A stretch of 64,000 bases of DNA from assembly GCA_014607495.2 (NCBI GenBank), contig CP053160.1, forward strand, positions 9,610,001 to 9,674,000, written 5' to 3'. Numbering within the stretch: position 1 is the stretch's first letter; each line of letters opens with the position of its first letter. This document shows, in pieces, positions 1 through 11,024 of the stretch. A program made the position numbers and the translations under genes. Source of the stretch: Carposina sasakii. Its lineage: Eukaryota; Arthropoda; Insecta; Lepidoptera; Carposinidae. The notes beneath the pieces were generated by a model. It searched no databases. It saw only the letters and a program-made list of their open reading frames with translations, and was not told the origin of the DNA.

Positions 1-1684
1 TGACCCTTGCAAGTTTCAAATCATCGGCAAACATAAAAGGAACAGCATGATGTACGCAGCCCGGGATATCATTCACGAAGACATTAAAAAGAATCGGTGC
101 CAAATGTGATCCCTGCGGAACACCAGAGGAGATGACATTTTCATCAGACTGAAATCCATTTACCGCTACAAAGAATGAACGGTTAACTAAATATGATTCA
201 AGCCACCGCAACAGGGGACCTGCAACCCCATAACCTTTCAACTTTTGCAATAGAACTTTATGGGGCACTCTGTCAAAGGCTTTGCTGAAATCAGTATAAA
301 TTACATCGACTTGTAAGTTACTGTCAACCGCTTCCGTCAAAAATTCCACAAATGTCACCAAGCCAGTGTCGGTCGATCGCCCTGCTACAAAGCCATGTTG
401 ATAATCAACCAGATGCTTTCTGAAGAAGTGCTGTATAATTGGGCTAATCAACGACTCCAACACCTTCGCTAATGTTGAGAGTATGGAAATCGGTCTATAA
501 TTCGCAACGTTTCCATCATCGCCACACTTGTGAATAGGGATGACTTTAGCTAGTTTCCATTTATTAGGAAAAATTCCATTTGCCAATGATACTTCGTATA
601 TTAGCTCCAGCGGTCTCAGCAGGGACCTAGCGCATGATTTAAGAAATATAGGCGGGATTCCATCGGGGCCAGCGCCCTTAGAAGAGTCTAAGTTCTTTAA
701 TTTGGTGAGAAGCTCTTCTCGTGGAATATGTATGTTCGAGAGACATCCACTTCCAGCGTTCACCGAATCTAGTCCACTTTTTGACCCGCATGAATCATCA
801 CTGATCCGGTTGTCACCAGAATAGATCGAAGCAAAATAGGAAGCAAAAATATTACATACGCTGACACCATCAGAACCTACCCTGCAGCCATCTGTTACCA
901 CAGCTGGACATTTTCCCTTACCTCCACGTTTGGATTTAATGAAGGACCAAAAGTGTTTTGGGCTCCTTGTAATATCCTCTTCAACATTCTTAATGTAAGC
1001 ACTATAACAATCTCTAGAGAGTTTATCACAACGCTTACCGAGCAGCCTGTACGAGATCTTATCTAGCGGATTCCCAAACCTCCTATGTTTCCTTCTATAC
1101 TTTTCCTTCTCTCTTAGCATTCTGATTAGTGACGGACTGAACCAAACCGGATACTTATTATTCTTAGGATTAGACCGAGGAACACAATCCTTGATGACAG
1201 TCCTAACCGTGCTATAGAAAATGTCAACCATGATGTTGACATCCCTCGCCTCTCCAAAAAGAGTGTTCCAGTCCAACTCAGAAAGAAGCTTGTTAATATT
1301 TATGTAATCAGCCTTAAAGAAATTGAATCTAGAGTCTTGGGAATTTTGTGACAATCTTTTAACTTGCACAGCTGATAGTACAATATTAAGAGGTGGATGA
1401 GTTGGGATCACATTAGATAGTTCTTCAACCGCCCTAGTTACCAAGCATGAACTTAAGTTCGAAAGAACTAAGTCAAGTGTGCGACCCTTATCATTATAAA
1501 TTTGATTGAGCTGTTTTAGACTATTGGTTGAACAAAAGTCTATAAATTCTTCTCCCAGACCGGTTATACCATGGAGCACTCTGTCATCATATACCAACTT
1601 CCAATTAATCATTCTTAGATTGAAATCTCCCGCTATAAAAACGTTGAAGTCCTGCTGCTCGCATATTTCATTGTATCTGTCCAT
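1..1684 (-). CDS. jockey/CR1-like LINE ORF2 (endonuclease + reverse transcriptase), partial at window edge
   Basis: The minus strand is open in one frame for about 561 codons from an ATG at 1684 to the left edge, with no stop. This is the replication protein of a non-LTR retrotransposon: an APE-type endonuclease that nicks the target and a reverse transcriptase that copies the RNA there. The start lies inside the endonuclease domain (AGDFNLRMINW near 1600-1645), so the element is 5'-truncated. A linker follows (WFSPSLIRMLREKEKYRRKH), and then RT blocks: GPDGIPPIFLK, DFSKAFDRVPH near 268-300, SGVPQGSHLAPILF near 95-135 and the catalytic FADD at 20-31. A TAG just upstream of the ATG and the adjoining short repeat mark the truncation point. 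The type of RT plus APE endonuclease fits the jockey/CR1 group; the exact clade cannot be set without the C-terminus. The lack of any stop over 1.68 kb suggests a fairly recent insertion. Confidence 0.85.
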   Translation of the reverse strand, partial: MDRYNEICEQQDFNVFIAGDFNLRMINWKLVYDDRVLHGITGLGEEFIDFCSTNSLKQLNQIYNDKGRTLDLVLSNLSSCLVTRAVEELSNVIPTHPPLNIVLSAVQVKRLSQNSQDSRFNFFKADYININKLLSELDWNTLFGEARDVNIMVDIFYSTVRTVIKDCVPRSNPKNNKYPVWFSPSLIRMLREKEKYRRKHRRFGNPLDKISYRLLGKRCDKLSRDCYSAYIKNVEEDITRSPKHFWSFIKSKRGGKGKCPAVVTDGCRVGSDGVSVCNIFASYFASIYSGDNRISDDSCGSKSGLDSVNAGSGCLSNIHIPREELLTKLKNLDSSKGAGPDGIPPIFLKSCARSLLRPLELIYEVSLANGIFPNKWKLAKVIPIHKCGDDGNVANYRPISILSTLAKVLESLISPIIQHFFRKHLVDYQHGFVAGRSTDTGLVTFVEFLTEAVDSNLQVDVIYTDFSKAFDRVPHKVLLQKLKGYGVAGPLLRWLESYLVNRSFFVAVNGFQSDENVISSGVPQGSHLAPILFNVFVNDIPGCVHHAVPFMFADDLKLARV

Positions 1685-1708
1685 TTTATAATTACATATA
1701 TATATACT

Positions 1709-1985
1709 AGCTGACCCGGCAAACATTGTTTTGCCATGTAAAAGGGGTTGATCCTAGAGGGGTGAAAATTCATGGTTGTATGTATTTTTGTATGCTGTAT
1801 CATAAAAAAATAAAAACAAAAATTTTTGTAAAAAAAAAATTAAAAAAATTTAGGGATGGACCACCCTTAACATTTAGGGGATGAAAAACCTAACCGATAT
1901 GCATGCTAAGATTTACGAAAATCGGTCGAGCCGTTTCGGAGGAGTTTAACTTCTAACAGCGTGACACGAGAATTTTATATATTAG
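1709..1985. repeat. dispersed short repeat (GACCCGGCAAAC type)
   Basis: This AT-rich segment begins CTAGCTGACCCGGCAAACATTG and contains 'aaaatcggtcgagccgtttcggaggag' and a terminal ATATTAGATATATATATA. The layout (a GC-richer head, a 'cgagccgtttcggag' core, a TA-rich end) matches a class of very abundant unclassified insect interspersed repeats. It directly abuts the truncated LINE. Confidence 0.55.
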
Positions 1986-2039
1986 ATATATATATATGTT
2001 TTTTAAGAAATGAATTTTTATAATTGTATTTAAGAATGA

Positions 2040-2180
2040 GACCGAAAAAGGATTGGCGTCAGGCAGGCAGATAGCCATAAACACTAATGCTAAAACTTTG
2101 GCAATATGGGTTTCTAAAAGAAACTATATTGCGCCGACCCCCATAATGGGATAAGGGCAGGAAGATGATGATTTACATCA
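2040..2180 (+). mobile_element. RTE-type LINE 3' tail fragment
   Basis: The text 'aaactatattgcgccgacccccataatgggataagggcaggaagatgatgat' matches the end of the RTE-like element seen on the minus strand at 31,440-32,035 (ATATTGCGCCGACCCCAAGT then GGGCAGGAAGATGATGATGG). Only the last codons and the GAT-repeat tail remain. Confidence 0.6.
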
Positions 2181-2201
2181 TATAAAATAATGAAGCAACT
2201 A

Positions 2202-2453
2202 TACAGGGTGTAACAAAAGCGGTATGTTAAGCGAAAAGCTATGTAAATAGCCCACTAAAAGGAACCTATCCACAATAATTTCAGACTCGAAATCACATGT
2301 TTATTTTTCCAGATGGTATGGAGAATTCCCAAACAACTCAGGAATGTTCATACAATCTTGAAAATATAAACATGTGATTTCGAGTCTCAAATTCTGGAAA
2401 TAGGTTCTCTATAGCTTTTTGTTTAACATACCCTTTTCTGTTACACCCTGTAT
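2202..2453. mobile_element. Palindromic MITE, TACAGGGTGTAACA family, copy 1
   Basis: This is a 250-bp imperfect palindrome. It begins TACAGGGTGTAACA and ends TGTTACACCCTGTA, and the inner arms ('ggtatgttaagcgaaaagctatg' and its reverse complement, 'gaacctatcc', 'aaatcacatg') also pair. Such a fold-back without coding capacity is typical of a non-autonomous DNA transposon. Sister copies lie at 16,404-16,668 and 40,292-40,552. Confidence 0.75.
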
Positions 2454-2983
2454 ACCAATTATTTAATCAATGTACATAATATAAACAATTACGTTGCATT
2501 TTTAATCAATCATCACAGCGAATTTCGTCAGGGCACCGGCGGCCCTAACATTTCACCTCAGATTTCACTTCATCTTTATAGATTTTTTCTTCACATCATC
2601 TGAGTAGGCCTTATACATACTTTGGTCTACTTTGGTTATTTATTATGAGGGCACACATGCTCCGAATTTATTAAACTTAGCAGCTAATTAGGGTATGATT
2701 TATTGTTCCAGTCTGTAATTTGTTAGCGCGAGGTTTTCTTTGAACTTGTTTTAGAAGAGTTGTATAATATTCCACAATAATAGGTAGGTACACCACCTAA
2801 GATATATTTTATAATTAGAAAACTTTTGCGATCTTTCTACAAAATATAAGATCGCCAGTTTAGCTTCGGCAAATTTATTTATAAAAATTCGTGAATAGTC
2901 ATGAAAATGAATAACACTGAAGAATAGTGAATAAAATTGTTGGCAACAGCATGGTCGCGTTCTTTTTATATGAACACTAGCGA
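2454..2983. other. Intergenic, no gene recognised
   Basis: AT-rich DNA with no extended ORF and no repeat I can match to another copy in this window. Confidence 0.5.
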
Positions 2984-3165
2984 CCCGCCCCGGCTTCGCA
3001 CGGGTAAAGTGCTTATACTATACATATAAATCTTCCTCTTGAAACACTCTATCTATTAAAAAAAAACCGTATCAGAATCCGTTGCGTAGTTTGAAAGATC
3101 TAAGCATACATAGGGACAGACAGACAGTGGGAAGCTATTTTGTTTCATATTAAGTAGTGATGATG
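2984..3165. repeat. dispersed short repeat (CGACCCGCCCCGGCTTCGCACGGGT type)
   Basis: It starts CTAGCGACCCGCCCCGGCTT and ends near 'gggacagacagacagtgggaagc', which is the layout of a widespread unclassified arthropod repeat (GC-rich head, 'gacagacagac' end). It has no coding content. Confidence 0.5.
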
Positions 3166-3629
3166 TAGTGATAAATACATACATAAATAACTTATAACTT
3201 AAAGCGTTCCACACACCCTGGCGTGTCGCCAACGCCGCAGCCTGCGGAGGCACAGATAGACTACAAAAGAAATAAAGCCCATTCATGCACATACGAGTGC
3301 AGCCTCGGCGTCTCTTGGCGGTAATCCTGGACCCTTTGCCACCGCCTTATGACCTGAATTTGCTTGTATTGTGAAATGAACGTAGCAACACTTGTGGTAC
3401 CAGTTCCTATTGAGCGAAAGTTAATCTCGAAAGGGAAGTTTCGGAGATATGTCAAGAAGTTCTGGTGGTTACTGATGTAAGTAGGTGTATTGAAATGCAT
3501 GAGAGAGCTTATAAGCTATCTATAGGTGGTAATAGTTACTTTGATTCTTACACTACACCTTTAGTATTCGTTTGTTCGCACTTCATACTTTACATTTTGT
3601 AACTCGTTAGGTCCCATCGGGATTTTCGA

Positions 3630-3905
3630 TGAAATATACAGAATGGTTTTTGGTCGTCAACTTTTCTGAATCCTACGAATTTTCTTCATCGTCGCGAACA
3701 TTTTTCTCCATGGAAGCATACTTACCTGGGAATTTTCTAGTTCCCAAGATATATGGGTCCAAAGTTTAGTTATTGGATTGTTTTTTTTTTGCATAAATGC
3801 ACGTAGACACGTGGAACAAACATTTTTCACGAAAGAAAGAAAAACTGTCATTAAAAAACTAACGCAGACACTCGTACTGGACCCCATATATCCCCATCAA
3901 ATAGA
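3630..3905 (-). mobile_element. Non-autonomous TIR element, 'GGTCGTCAACGTTCCCGAAAA' family, degraded copy
   Basis: It shares 'tttttggtcgtcaac', 'catttttctccatggaagcatac', 'ctagttcccaagatat' and 'tgcataaatgcacgtagac' with the copies at 14,626-15,006 (opposite strand), 35,885-36,085 and 36,531-36,875. It is the most diverged of the four and has lost its outer end. Confidence 0.5.
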
Positions 3906-4630
3906 AAAAAATACGTTGCATAAAAAATATTTTTAACGAAATAAATTGAAGGGCTACCTACATTTTTTCGATGAAAATATGGCATTTTCTTAAAAATATT
4001 TTCGTGGGTCGGCAATTTATTTTGCATCGAATATTACATTATTGGAGAACGTAAATAGATGTCAACATCTATATATCATAGAAAAGGTCATCTTGAGTTA
4101 AATATGAGGTCAAAGTTAGAAATACGTAACGTCAAATATGCTACATAGAAAAAAAATTTATAGGTAGTAAGCAGTGGTCGGAGTAGGTATATTGAATTAA
4201 GGTCATTGACATCAAACGTATATGTTAATATGGATACGCCTCCGAGTTTCCACATACAAATGGATCTTAGATGTTAAAAGAAATAGCTTAAAATTAGAAA
4301 ATATTGAAAAAATTATAGTTATTTATTTTAATTGTATAGAGACAGAAAAACAAAATGTAGAAATTGTAACCGATGAGGATTAAAAATAATTGTTTTTAAT
4401 AAAATTGTAATAATGATTATTTGTATTAACAATAAACAATTTTGTTTGGTTACGTATGGTTTTTTATTTTATTACTCTATTTACCAAATTTTTGGAAACT
4501 CCGGTACATTCCGGAAAAAATGTCCATGTTATGATATCATGACGCAAGTATGTAAAATCAATATACCTACTCCGACCACTGGTAGTAAGATAAAAAAACT
4601 TATACTATACCTATATCGTAAAATACCTTT
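3906..4630. other. Intergenic, no gene recognised
   Basis: AT-rich. A 'ctactccgaccactg' motif at about 4571-4586 is the reverse complement of one at about 4171-4185 ('agtggtcggagtag'). The roughly 400 bp between them may therefore be an old inverted-repeat element, but no further pairing was verified. Confidence 0.3.
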
Positions 4631-4632
4631 TA

Positions 4633-5080
4633 CTATAAATCATCATCATCATTTACAGCCCTGAGAAGTCCACTGTTGGACATAGGCATCCCCCAACAAC
4701 CTCCACTCCGACCGGTCGGAAGCAGCCTGCATCCAACCGACGCCCGCGACCTTGGCCAGGATCGTGCGTCCATCTCGCGAGTGACCTTCCCTCGCTGCGT
4801 TTGCCGATACGTAGTATCCACTCTAGAACTTTCCGACTCCATCGGCCATCAGTTCTTACGAGCTATGTGCTCTGCCCATTGCCACTTCAGCTTGCTGGAC
4901 CGTTGAGCTATGTCGGTGACCTTTGTACGTCTGCGGATCTCCTCATTTCTGATTCAATCACGCAGAGAGATCCCAAGCATAGCTCTCTCCATCGCTCGCT
5001 GTGCGATCCTGAGCTTTTTTATGAGGCACATAGTTATAGACTACGTCTCGGCACCGTAGGTCATCACCGGCAGCACTTAC
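4633..5080 (-). pseudogene. RTE-type LINE, ORF2 C-terminus, frameshifted fragment
   Basis: Read on the minus strand, this encodes MTYGAETWSIT, ERAMLGISLRDRIRNEEIRR, KLKWQWAEHIAR and KVLEWILRIGKRSEG. These are the conserved thumb and C-terminal blocks of RTE-clade LINEs. At least two frame changes separate these blocks, so the copy is dead. It ends 'gggctgtaaatgatgatgatg' (plus-strand catcatcatcat at the left end), the family's GAT-repeat tail. Another copy is at 6740-6950. Confidence 0.75.
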
Positions 5081-5182
5081 TTTACTTTAAATACCTTAGA
5101 TTAAATAATTCGTATTTATAAAGATTTGTCTAATTGTTTCAGGTTTATCAGCCTAGCTAAAAGAAGTTTCTCAAGTCAGTTC

Positions 5183-5214
5183 GTGCGGGCCCACCATCAG
5201 GTTGGGCCCGCCAC
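5183..5214. repeat. GC-rich hairpin
   Basis: The arms GTGCGGGCCCACC and GGTTGGGCCCGCCAC pair around a 4-nt loop with one mismatch. The segment stands out from AT-rich surroundings. It may be part of an unrecognised short element; no function can be assigned. Confidence 0.4.
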
Positions 5215-5299
5215 TTTTCTGCCTTGTGCGTTACGTAAGTTGAATTTTATTATTATAATAAAAATAATTAATTATTTATTTATTACTGACTTTCATAGA

Positions 5300-5395
5300 A
5301 ATGCTGGTTCATGGTATGTTAGTAACCTAGTAGTTAGGACCTATGGCGTGGCTGGCAGGGCACTGCTAACTACGCCAATCGGTCGTCAAAAAATC
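5300..5395 (-). mobile_element. SINE family B, degraded tRNA-head fragment
   Basis: The text 'aggacctatggcgtggctggcagggcactgctaactacgccaatcggtcgtc' resembles the reverse complement of the tRNA-like head of the complete copy at 27,569-27,790 (box A region, 'cctgcctgcgacgccataggtcc'). The box B part is lost. Confidence 0.45.
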
Positions 5396-5545
5396 TTTTA
5401 TAAAATATAATATAAATGGATGGATTATATTACAGTTTTATCACTCGGGGAAATTTTTTTTCGTTTTCTTATTAATATTTTATAATATTACAGTTTTGAA
5501 ACATACTTAGTTATATTTGAACTGAGGGGAGTATTACCTCTACCT

Positions 5546-5723
5546 GCCCCCTGATTACGTAAAAGCAATAGCAAAGCGATAGCGAAAATTGTACAATATT
5601 CGCCTTGAAATGTCAAAGTTCGTTTGAAATTCATTTTACGTAATACGAATTTGACAAGTAATCAGCGATTTTGTAGAATTTTCGCTATCACTTTGCTTTT
5701 GCTAGTTAGGTAATAAGGGGCCT
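5546..5723. mobile_element. Short TIR element (MITE), single copy
   Basis: The left arm 'cccctgattacgtaaaagcaatagcaaagcgatagcgaaaatt' pairs with the right arm 'aattttcgctatcactttgcttttgctagttaggtaataagggg' with a few mismatches. This gives roughly 40-bp terminal inverted repeats around a short unique centre. There is no ORF. A non-autonomous DNA transposon is the simplest reading. Confidence 0.5.
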
Positions 5724-6730
5724 GATTTTTTTTGGCAAATAACCAATCCCAATAACTCTAGATGACTGATGATGCTTTCATCCATAACTGTATAAAAATA
5801 ACGTGAAACCTATATCAAAAAATACTTCCAGACATTAAAATGATTACACGCTCCTACGTTCTACCAAAATACACCCATGTAAAGCCGGACATACTGCTTC
5901 CCACGCTACACGATGAATGGACATTCTTTATCTGCCGCCCACATGGATCTATTAGTCTGATCGCATATAATAAACTTTTTTACAGCAACCAATACAACAA
6001 CACGCAAAACGTGTAGGCTTATAGTTGGTATAATTCCAACTACGCGCGAATTTGTATATCTATCATTATCCGCTCCGCCTCCCGCATTCGTCCATAGCGT
6101 ATAGAGCACGCTTGCATCACTGACGTCATTTCATTCGCAGCATGCTCGTATACTCGCACTACTGTGAAAGTATCTATCTAACTACGTTTTTACACGAAGC
6201 GTTTTTGTACCTACGTGTTCAACGCTACAGTGGGGCTCCAGCCTAAGACTGTCTTTCCACCATAGATGTGCTGGATATCCATCAATCAAATTCATTGACA
6301 TTATGTCATGTATATTATTTGATTGGTGGGCTATTTAGCACACCTACCCCTTTTTAACCGACTCAGGAAGTTTCTCAATACGACCGTATATATATTTATT
6401 ATTATACCCTGTATATGTTTACTGACATAGTACCTATAGCACATCTCTGTAAAGGACAGCCTAAAGCTCCTTTCACATTGCTCCCATAAACGTCAGCCGC
6501 CACATCCGTACCTAAATCAAAGAACGGGAAATATTGTGGCCGAACCCTAATCGATCGTATAAACCTGATCAACCCACGCATTAATCTCAATAAGTGAATC
6601 AAATAAAGTAATAAAATCTGCCACATAACTGGGGGGGTTTGTATGCTAAGGCAATATCAGTAACTCAGGTTAAAAATACGGTGCTACTAATAAACCGCGT
6701 GTAAAGTTACACACCCGTTAAATACAGCTT
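5724..6730. other. Intergenic, no gene recognised
   Basis: No supported gene. Short open frames here have no recognisable domain or splice context. Confidence 0.4.
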
Positions 6731-6739
6731 TTGACAGCA

Positions 6740-6950
6740 ATGTATGGATTCGGAGTCGGAAAGTTCTAGAGTGGATACCACGTATCGGCAAACGCAGCGT
6801 GGGAAGGCCACCCGCAAGGTGGACGGACGACCTGGCCAAGGTTGCGGACGTCGGTTGGATACAGGCTGCTTCCGACCGGTCGGAGTGGAGGTTGTTGGGG
6901 GAGGCCTATGTCCAACAGTGGACTTCCCAGGGCTGTAAATGATGACGTAT
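6740..6950 (+). mobile_element. RTE-type LINE 3' end with intact C-terminal codons
   Basis: One frame reads KVLEWIPRIGKRSVGRPPAR, TDDLAKVADVGW, DRSEWRLLGEAYVQQW and ends TSQGCK-stop, followed by 'atgatgacg'. This is the standard C-terminus of lepidopteran RTE-clade reverse transcriptases ('GRPPxRWxDD ... EAYVQQWT'). Only about 70 codons survive, so it is a strongly 5'-truncated insertion, but it carries no inactivating change. Confidence 0.75.
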
Positions 6951-7752
6951 GGATTATACGTCAAATGAATCAGCTGATCATACATCCGCCATTTTGTTTT
7001 GGGTAGTATTTAAACGCACGTTTTGATTTTTTTTGTCACAAATAATTGGAATTCATATCAAAATTACTAATTGCACAGCATCCTCAGCACTACGTCATGT
7101 ACATGAACGCAACTGTATTTTCCACTCAGTCTTGTTTTTTATTGTAGTTGCACGTAGTATGTAAGTTTATAGCAGTGGTAGCAGGAATATATTTGTATAA
7201 TTTTGTAATGTTACTGTTTCGATTAAGCTTAATTAATTGTGCATACACGCCTACGACACTAAGTTAGGGTAAAAACTGTACTGTTCTGAAATGTTAAATA
7301 TTTTTACTTTGTGTCTGTTGTGTTGCCTTAATAAATAAATAAATAAATAAAAAAATACTCAAATGAGAATATTGCTAAAAAAAAAAAACTGCAATTTATA
7401 TTTGTGGCATACCGCTATTTATCTTAAAGTAAAGCTTTTTTATTAATGCACAGCTAATATTTGCTAATGCACATTATACCTGTTAACTCTTTATTTTTTC
7501 AAACAGCTTCTATTTTTATTTAACATACAGCAATTAACCTAAATGAAACGGCATTTAATTTTACATAATCATTTTATTATTTCTTATTGTTTGTTAACAT
7601 ATTGAAGATACTATTTGTATCTGACTGAATTCATATTTTAGCGTTAATCTCATTGTGCTACTCGTATGAGATCAACATTTAAATATTAAATCAGACACAA
7701 ATAGTAGTATAAATGAAATTGTATTAGGCGTTACAATTCGGAAGTTTAAACA

Positions 7753-7843
7753 TTCACTATGGGTGCGCCCACCACCGGGCCCTACACATCCAAAAAAGAA
7801 AGTGGAAGGTGTAGGGCCCGGTGGTGGGCGCACCCATAGTGAA
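7753..7843. repeat. Perfect 35-bp inverted repeat, GTGTAGGGCCCGGTGGTGGG family, copy A
   Basis: The arms at 7753-7787 and 7809-7843 are exact reverse complements around a 21-nt loop. The arm core GTGTAGGGCCCGGTGGTGGG recurs at 15,577-15,605 and 53,604-53,632. The left flank 'ggcgttacaattcggaagttt' also recurs beside the second copy, in inverted orientation, so the mobile unit is larger than the hairpin. Confidence 0.75.
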
Positions 7844-7849
7844 CAAATA

Positions 7850-9840
7850 GTAGTTTCAAAATGTTTCAACAATTCGATTCTGACACATCGCTGGCCGCTG
7901 CCGAGGCACGCTCGCTTCGCTCGCTCGGCTCGTGCGTTGTTTGTCATACTCTAACCTAACTTGACCTAACCTATTATTTTTATCATTATATCAATGTATG
8001 AAAAGGAAACTGTCACTATTCGACTTATTTGTTTTGCGCTAAGATTAATTTGCTGTGCAGTCAGTATTTATGATGAGATTGTAGTATTTTTGTACCAAAA
8101 GGTATTAACATGCCTTGCATTCAAGGAAAACAGTTGTGTTGGGCTAATATATATTTTCTAATTATCTGATGTAGTTGTTTTGTTAAACATTTAGTTTATA
8201 TGTAGTAAATTAATTTATTTAATGTAAAAAAACATATAAAAGATGACATTAAATTGATGGGCGATTATTTATTTGATGTGCAATTCAAAATATCCATTTT
8301 GTTTTTAGATATTAATGTTTGGCCAAATTAATATATCGAGTTTAGACATGTCGAGCGATAAGTGTGAATTTGTGACAGAATAGAATCGTTTTTGTTTGAT
8401 AGTTACATATAAACAAATAAATAAGGATAGCAATATGTAATACATAAAGGGTAGAAATAGCTAATAGAAATAGGATAAACATATAAGAAGATAACATAAC
8501 ATAACATTATAGGCATATTCATTTATCGTCATCAATATTCAACTTAATTTGTCAGTTTCAAACCAAGTTTTAGATTTATTAAACACCACAGACTTTTCAA
8601 TTCAATCTTGACTCACTGCAGTGCCGTCCACTAAACCCATTTAAAGCAGTCACCCATTCCGCTATTCAGTTGCGTTACAAACAATAAATCGCGAGCTCGG
8701 GACATAAAAATAAAAAATCTCCTTTTACAGCCCTGCTTCTTCGGCTGAATTTCTTAGATTTAAGAAAATGCCTTTTCCTTGCTCTTTGTTTTGTTGGTTT
8801 GCGTGCTTAAGATCGTTATTAATAAATAATGGCGGGATTATTTTTATCGGAATTTCGCTCACGTTTTTGGAAGAATTCTGGTGTGGAATAATGTCATAAG
8901 TAATAATAATTTACTTAGCGATTGCTTAAATTACTTGTTTATTGATACCAGTATCAGGTATAACACCAGTGTTAGGTATCGTTTACTTTTAGATATTTTT
9001 TACACTGAAGAATAATAAAGTTTTATTTTTGGCAATCATCTTACTTAGAGTTCAAGCGATAGCTAGATATTTTGTTTGGGTATATTAAAGGGGGTCATGC
9101 AATCCTATGATTAAGATCATCGACAGTTTCCTTCCCTTAAGAGTACTGCAAGCTGCATTGTTTTATTTGCCATAAAATTAAATGCTATAATAAGAATTTT
9201 TGCCTAATGTCTATTTATTTGCCTTCTTTAACTATACATTTAAAAAAAACATTGCCGTATTCTGTGCAAGAAGGTAAATATAACGATAATAAGAAATGTC
9301 AATTATCCCGGCTGCAAAATCTGTTTTCCGACCGAGAAATAACAAAATTTACTTTGAGATAAAATATCTAAAACGACTCAGCAGTTTAGCTTGTCGTCGG
9401 TACAGTGTGAATCGGATCTCAAACTACCATTGATCGAGGGGAAAAGAAAGAATAAAAGTTTTCCGACTGCGTCGAAAGAAGCGCCGTTTTTTCTTGTATA
9501 TTTATAACTACATATATAATCTTACGATATCGTATAACTTCCAATTATCACATCATCTACAATACATGTGATATCTACAATATAAAGTCAACTACTAATT
9601 TTGTACAGATCTACTTTTTTGGATGAATTCTTGAAGTAATTAATTTTCAGTGTCTGTTATACATTACCTACTTTATGATCCATATAAATTTCACTATAAA
9701 AGATAGTTATGACCACAGACGGTTGCTCTTTAGTCTATAAATTCATATCTATGGTAATTAACAGACTATTCAGAAATCATGAGATAGCAAACACAGGTCG
9801 TCACTCCCGACTGCGACAACATAGTGGAATAAATAAAGTA
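7850..9840. other. 2-kb stretch without recognised gene or repeat
   Basis: No ORF with a recognisable domain. The part at 8610-8780 ('cactgcagtgccgtccactaaaccc', 'tcgcgagctcggg') is less AT-rich and lacks similarity to the repeats here. It could be unique or conserved non-coding DNA, but nothing in the sequence proves that. Confidence 0.4.
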
Positions 9841-9847
9841 TGATGAT

Positions 9848-10195
9848 CTGATGATCTCCGACCGCATTTCGGCCAAGGCGACCAATCTCTACGGAGATTG
9901 GTCAGGTACGCAGGAGATATTATGGTGCACAAGTGTGTGCGCAAACACAGATGCACTCTCTATTCCGTTACTCTCATAGTCCGATGGGACGGAAAGCCGA
10001 CACGACCGGAGAGGGATCAGCCCCAGGACCAATGGTTTTACGTGCTTTCCAAGGCAAGAGCTAAGTGACAATTTTGCAATATGAAATCTGTACATTAAAT
10101 AAATTCATTGGTACAGGCCCGTAACTGGGATCGAACTTACGCCTCCCGCTTGGAAGGTGCACGTCTTAACCACTGGGCTATTACCGCTATAAAAC
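9848..10195 (-). mobile_element. SINE family C (tRNA-derived), full-length copy 1
   Basis: On the minus strand it begins GCGGTAATAGCCCAGTGGTTAAGACG. Box A lies at AGCCCAGTGG and box B at GTTCGATCC, i.e. an internal RNA polymerase III promoter in a tRNA-like head. The body continues with 'gcctgtaccaatgaatttatt', 'ccggtcgtgtcggctttccgtccc' and 'gtgtttgcgcacacacttgtgcac'. It ends in a hairpin, 'gaccaatctc tacg gagattggtc' (plus-strand 9879-9902). It matches 42,397-42,735 almost throughout, in opposite orientation. Confidence 0.8.
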
Positions 10196-10627
10196 AAACT
10201 ATAAAATAAAGTATAACTAGCTATAAAAACGAAATTTTAGATGAATGAAAAAATATAAACCTGCTTAAATGTAAACGTATTCTTACAAAACTGTTAAGTA
10301 CCTTAAAAACATACTCAAACTTCACACCTATTGCAGTCTACTGCTGGACGACATAGTGATTTTCGCACTATGTTGTCAACAAGGGATAAATATATTATAG
10401 TGTACAAAGATTATAAAAGTAAATATAATGAGAAATAATACAAGCAAATGTACCTGTGCACAAGTATTAGATTCACGTGACTTTAAAATCCATTACTTAA
10501 TTACTCCACACACAGTTTTCAATGTGATTATAAACTATGTTCTCACAATGAAGCTTTGGATTTCAACATTTAATTTGAAAATGTAGTTTATAATAACGTA
10601 GGAAATCTTATTTTATGTCCAACATAT

Positions 10628-10870
10628 ATATAATCACGCCTTTGTCCCTTACGGGGCAGGCAGAGCACCAAGGGCCGATAGGACCACATGGTGCCACTTC
10701 TGACCAATTTTAAGGGTATAGTTAAGATGTACAAGTTCGGTTAGTAGTGACAGGTGGTCAGCCATTGCCTACAAAACACCAAGACCCTCTTATCTCTCTA
10801 CTAATTTGTACAGTATACCCAGGAAGAAAAGCAGCTGTAGTATTATACGATTTTTTTACTCCCAGAGCAG
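10628..10870. repeat. Two-module repeat (X then inverted Y)
   Basis: Module X is 'caggcagagcaccaagggccgata.gaccacatggtgccacttctgaccaattt'. Module Y includes 'cctacaaaacaccaagaccctc' and 'ttttactcccagagcagcatag'. Both recur at 52,435-52,632, but there Y comes first and in the opposite orientation. This implies a longer parental element with Y as an inverted end, possibly a fold-back transposon. Confidence 0.5.
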
Positions 10871-11024
10871 CATAGTTGGGATAGGATCGTAGGAAATATA
10901 TTTTAATGAAGAAATAAATTTTTGTTAGAGGTAAATACGTACGAACTACGTTGGTCATATCATGAAATGCTAAAAATAATATATTCGTTTAGGCGTATAC
11001 AGTTTCACATTTACTTACTAATAT

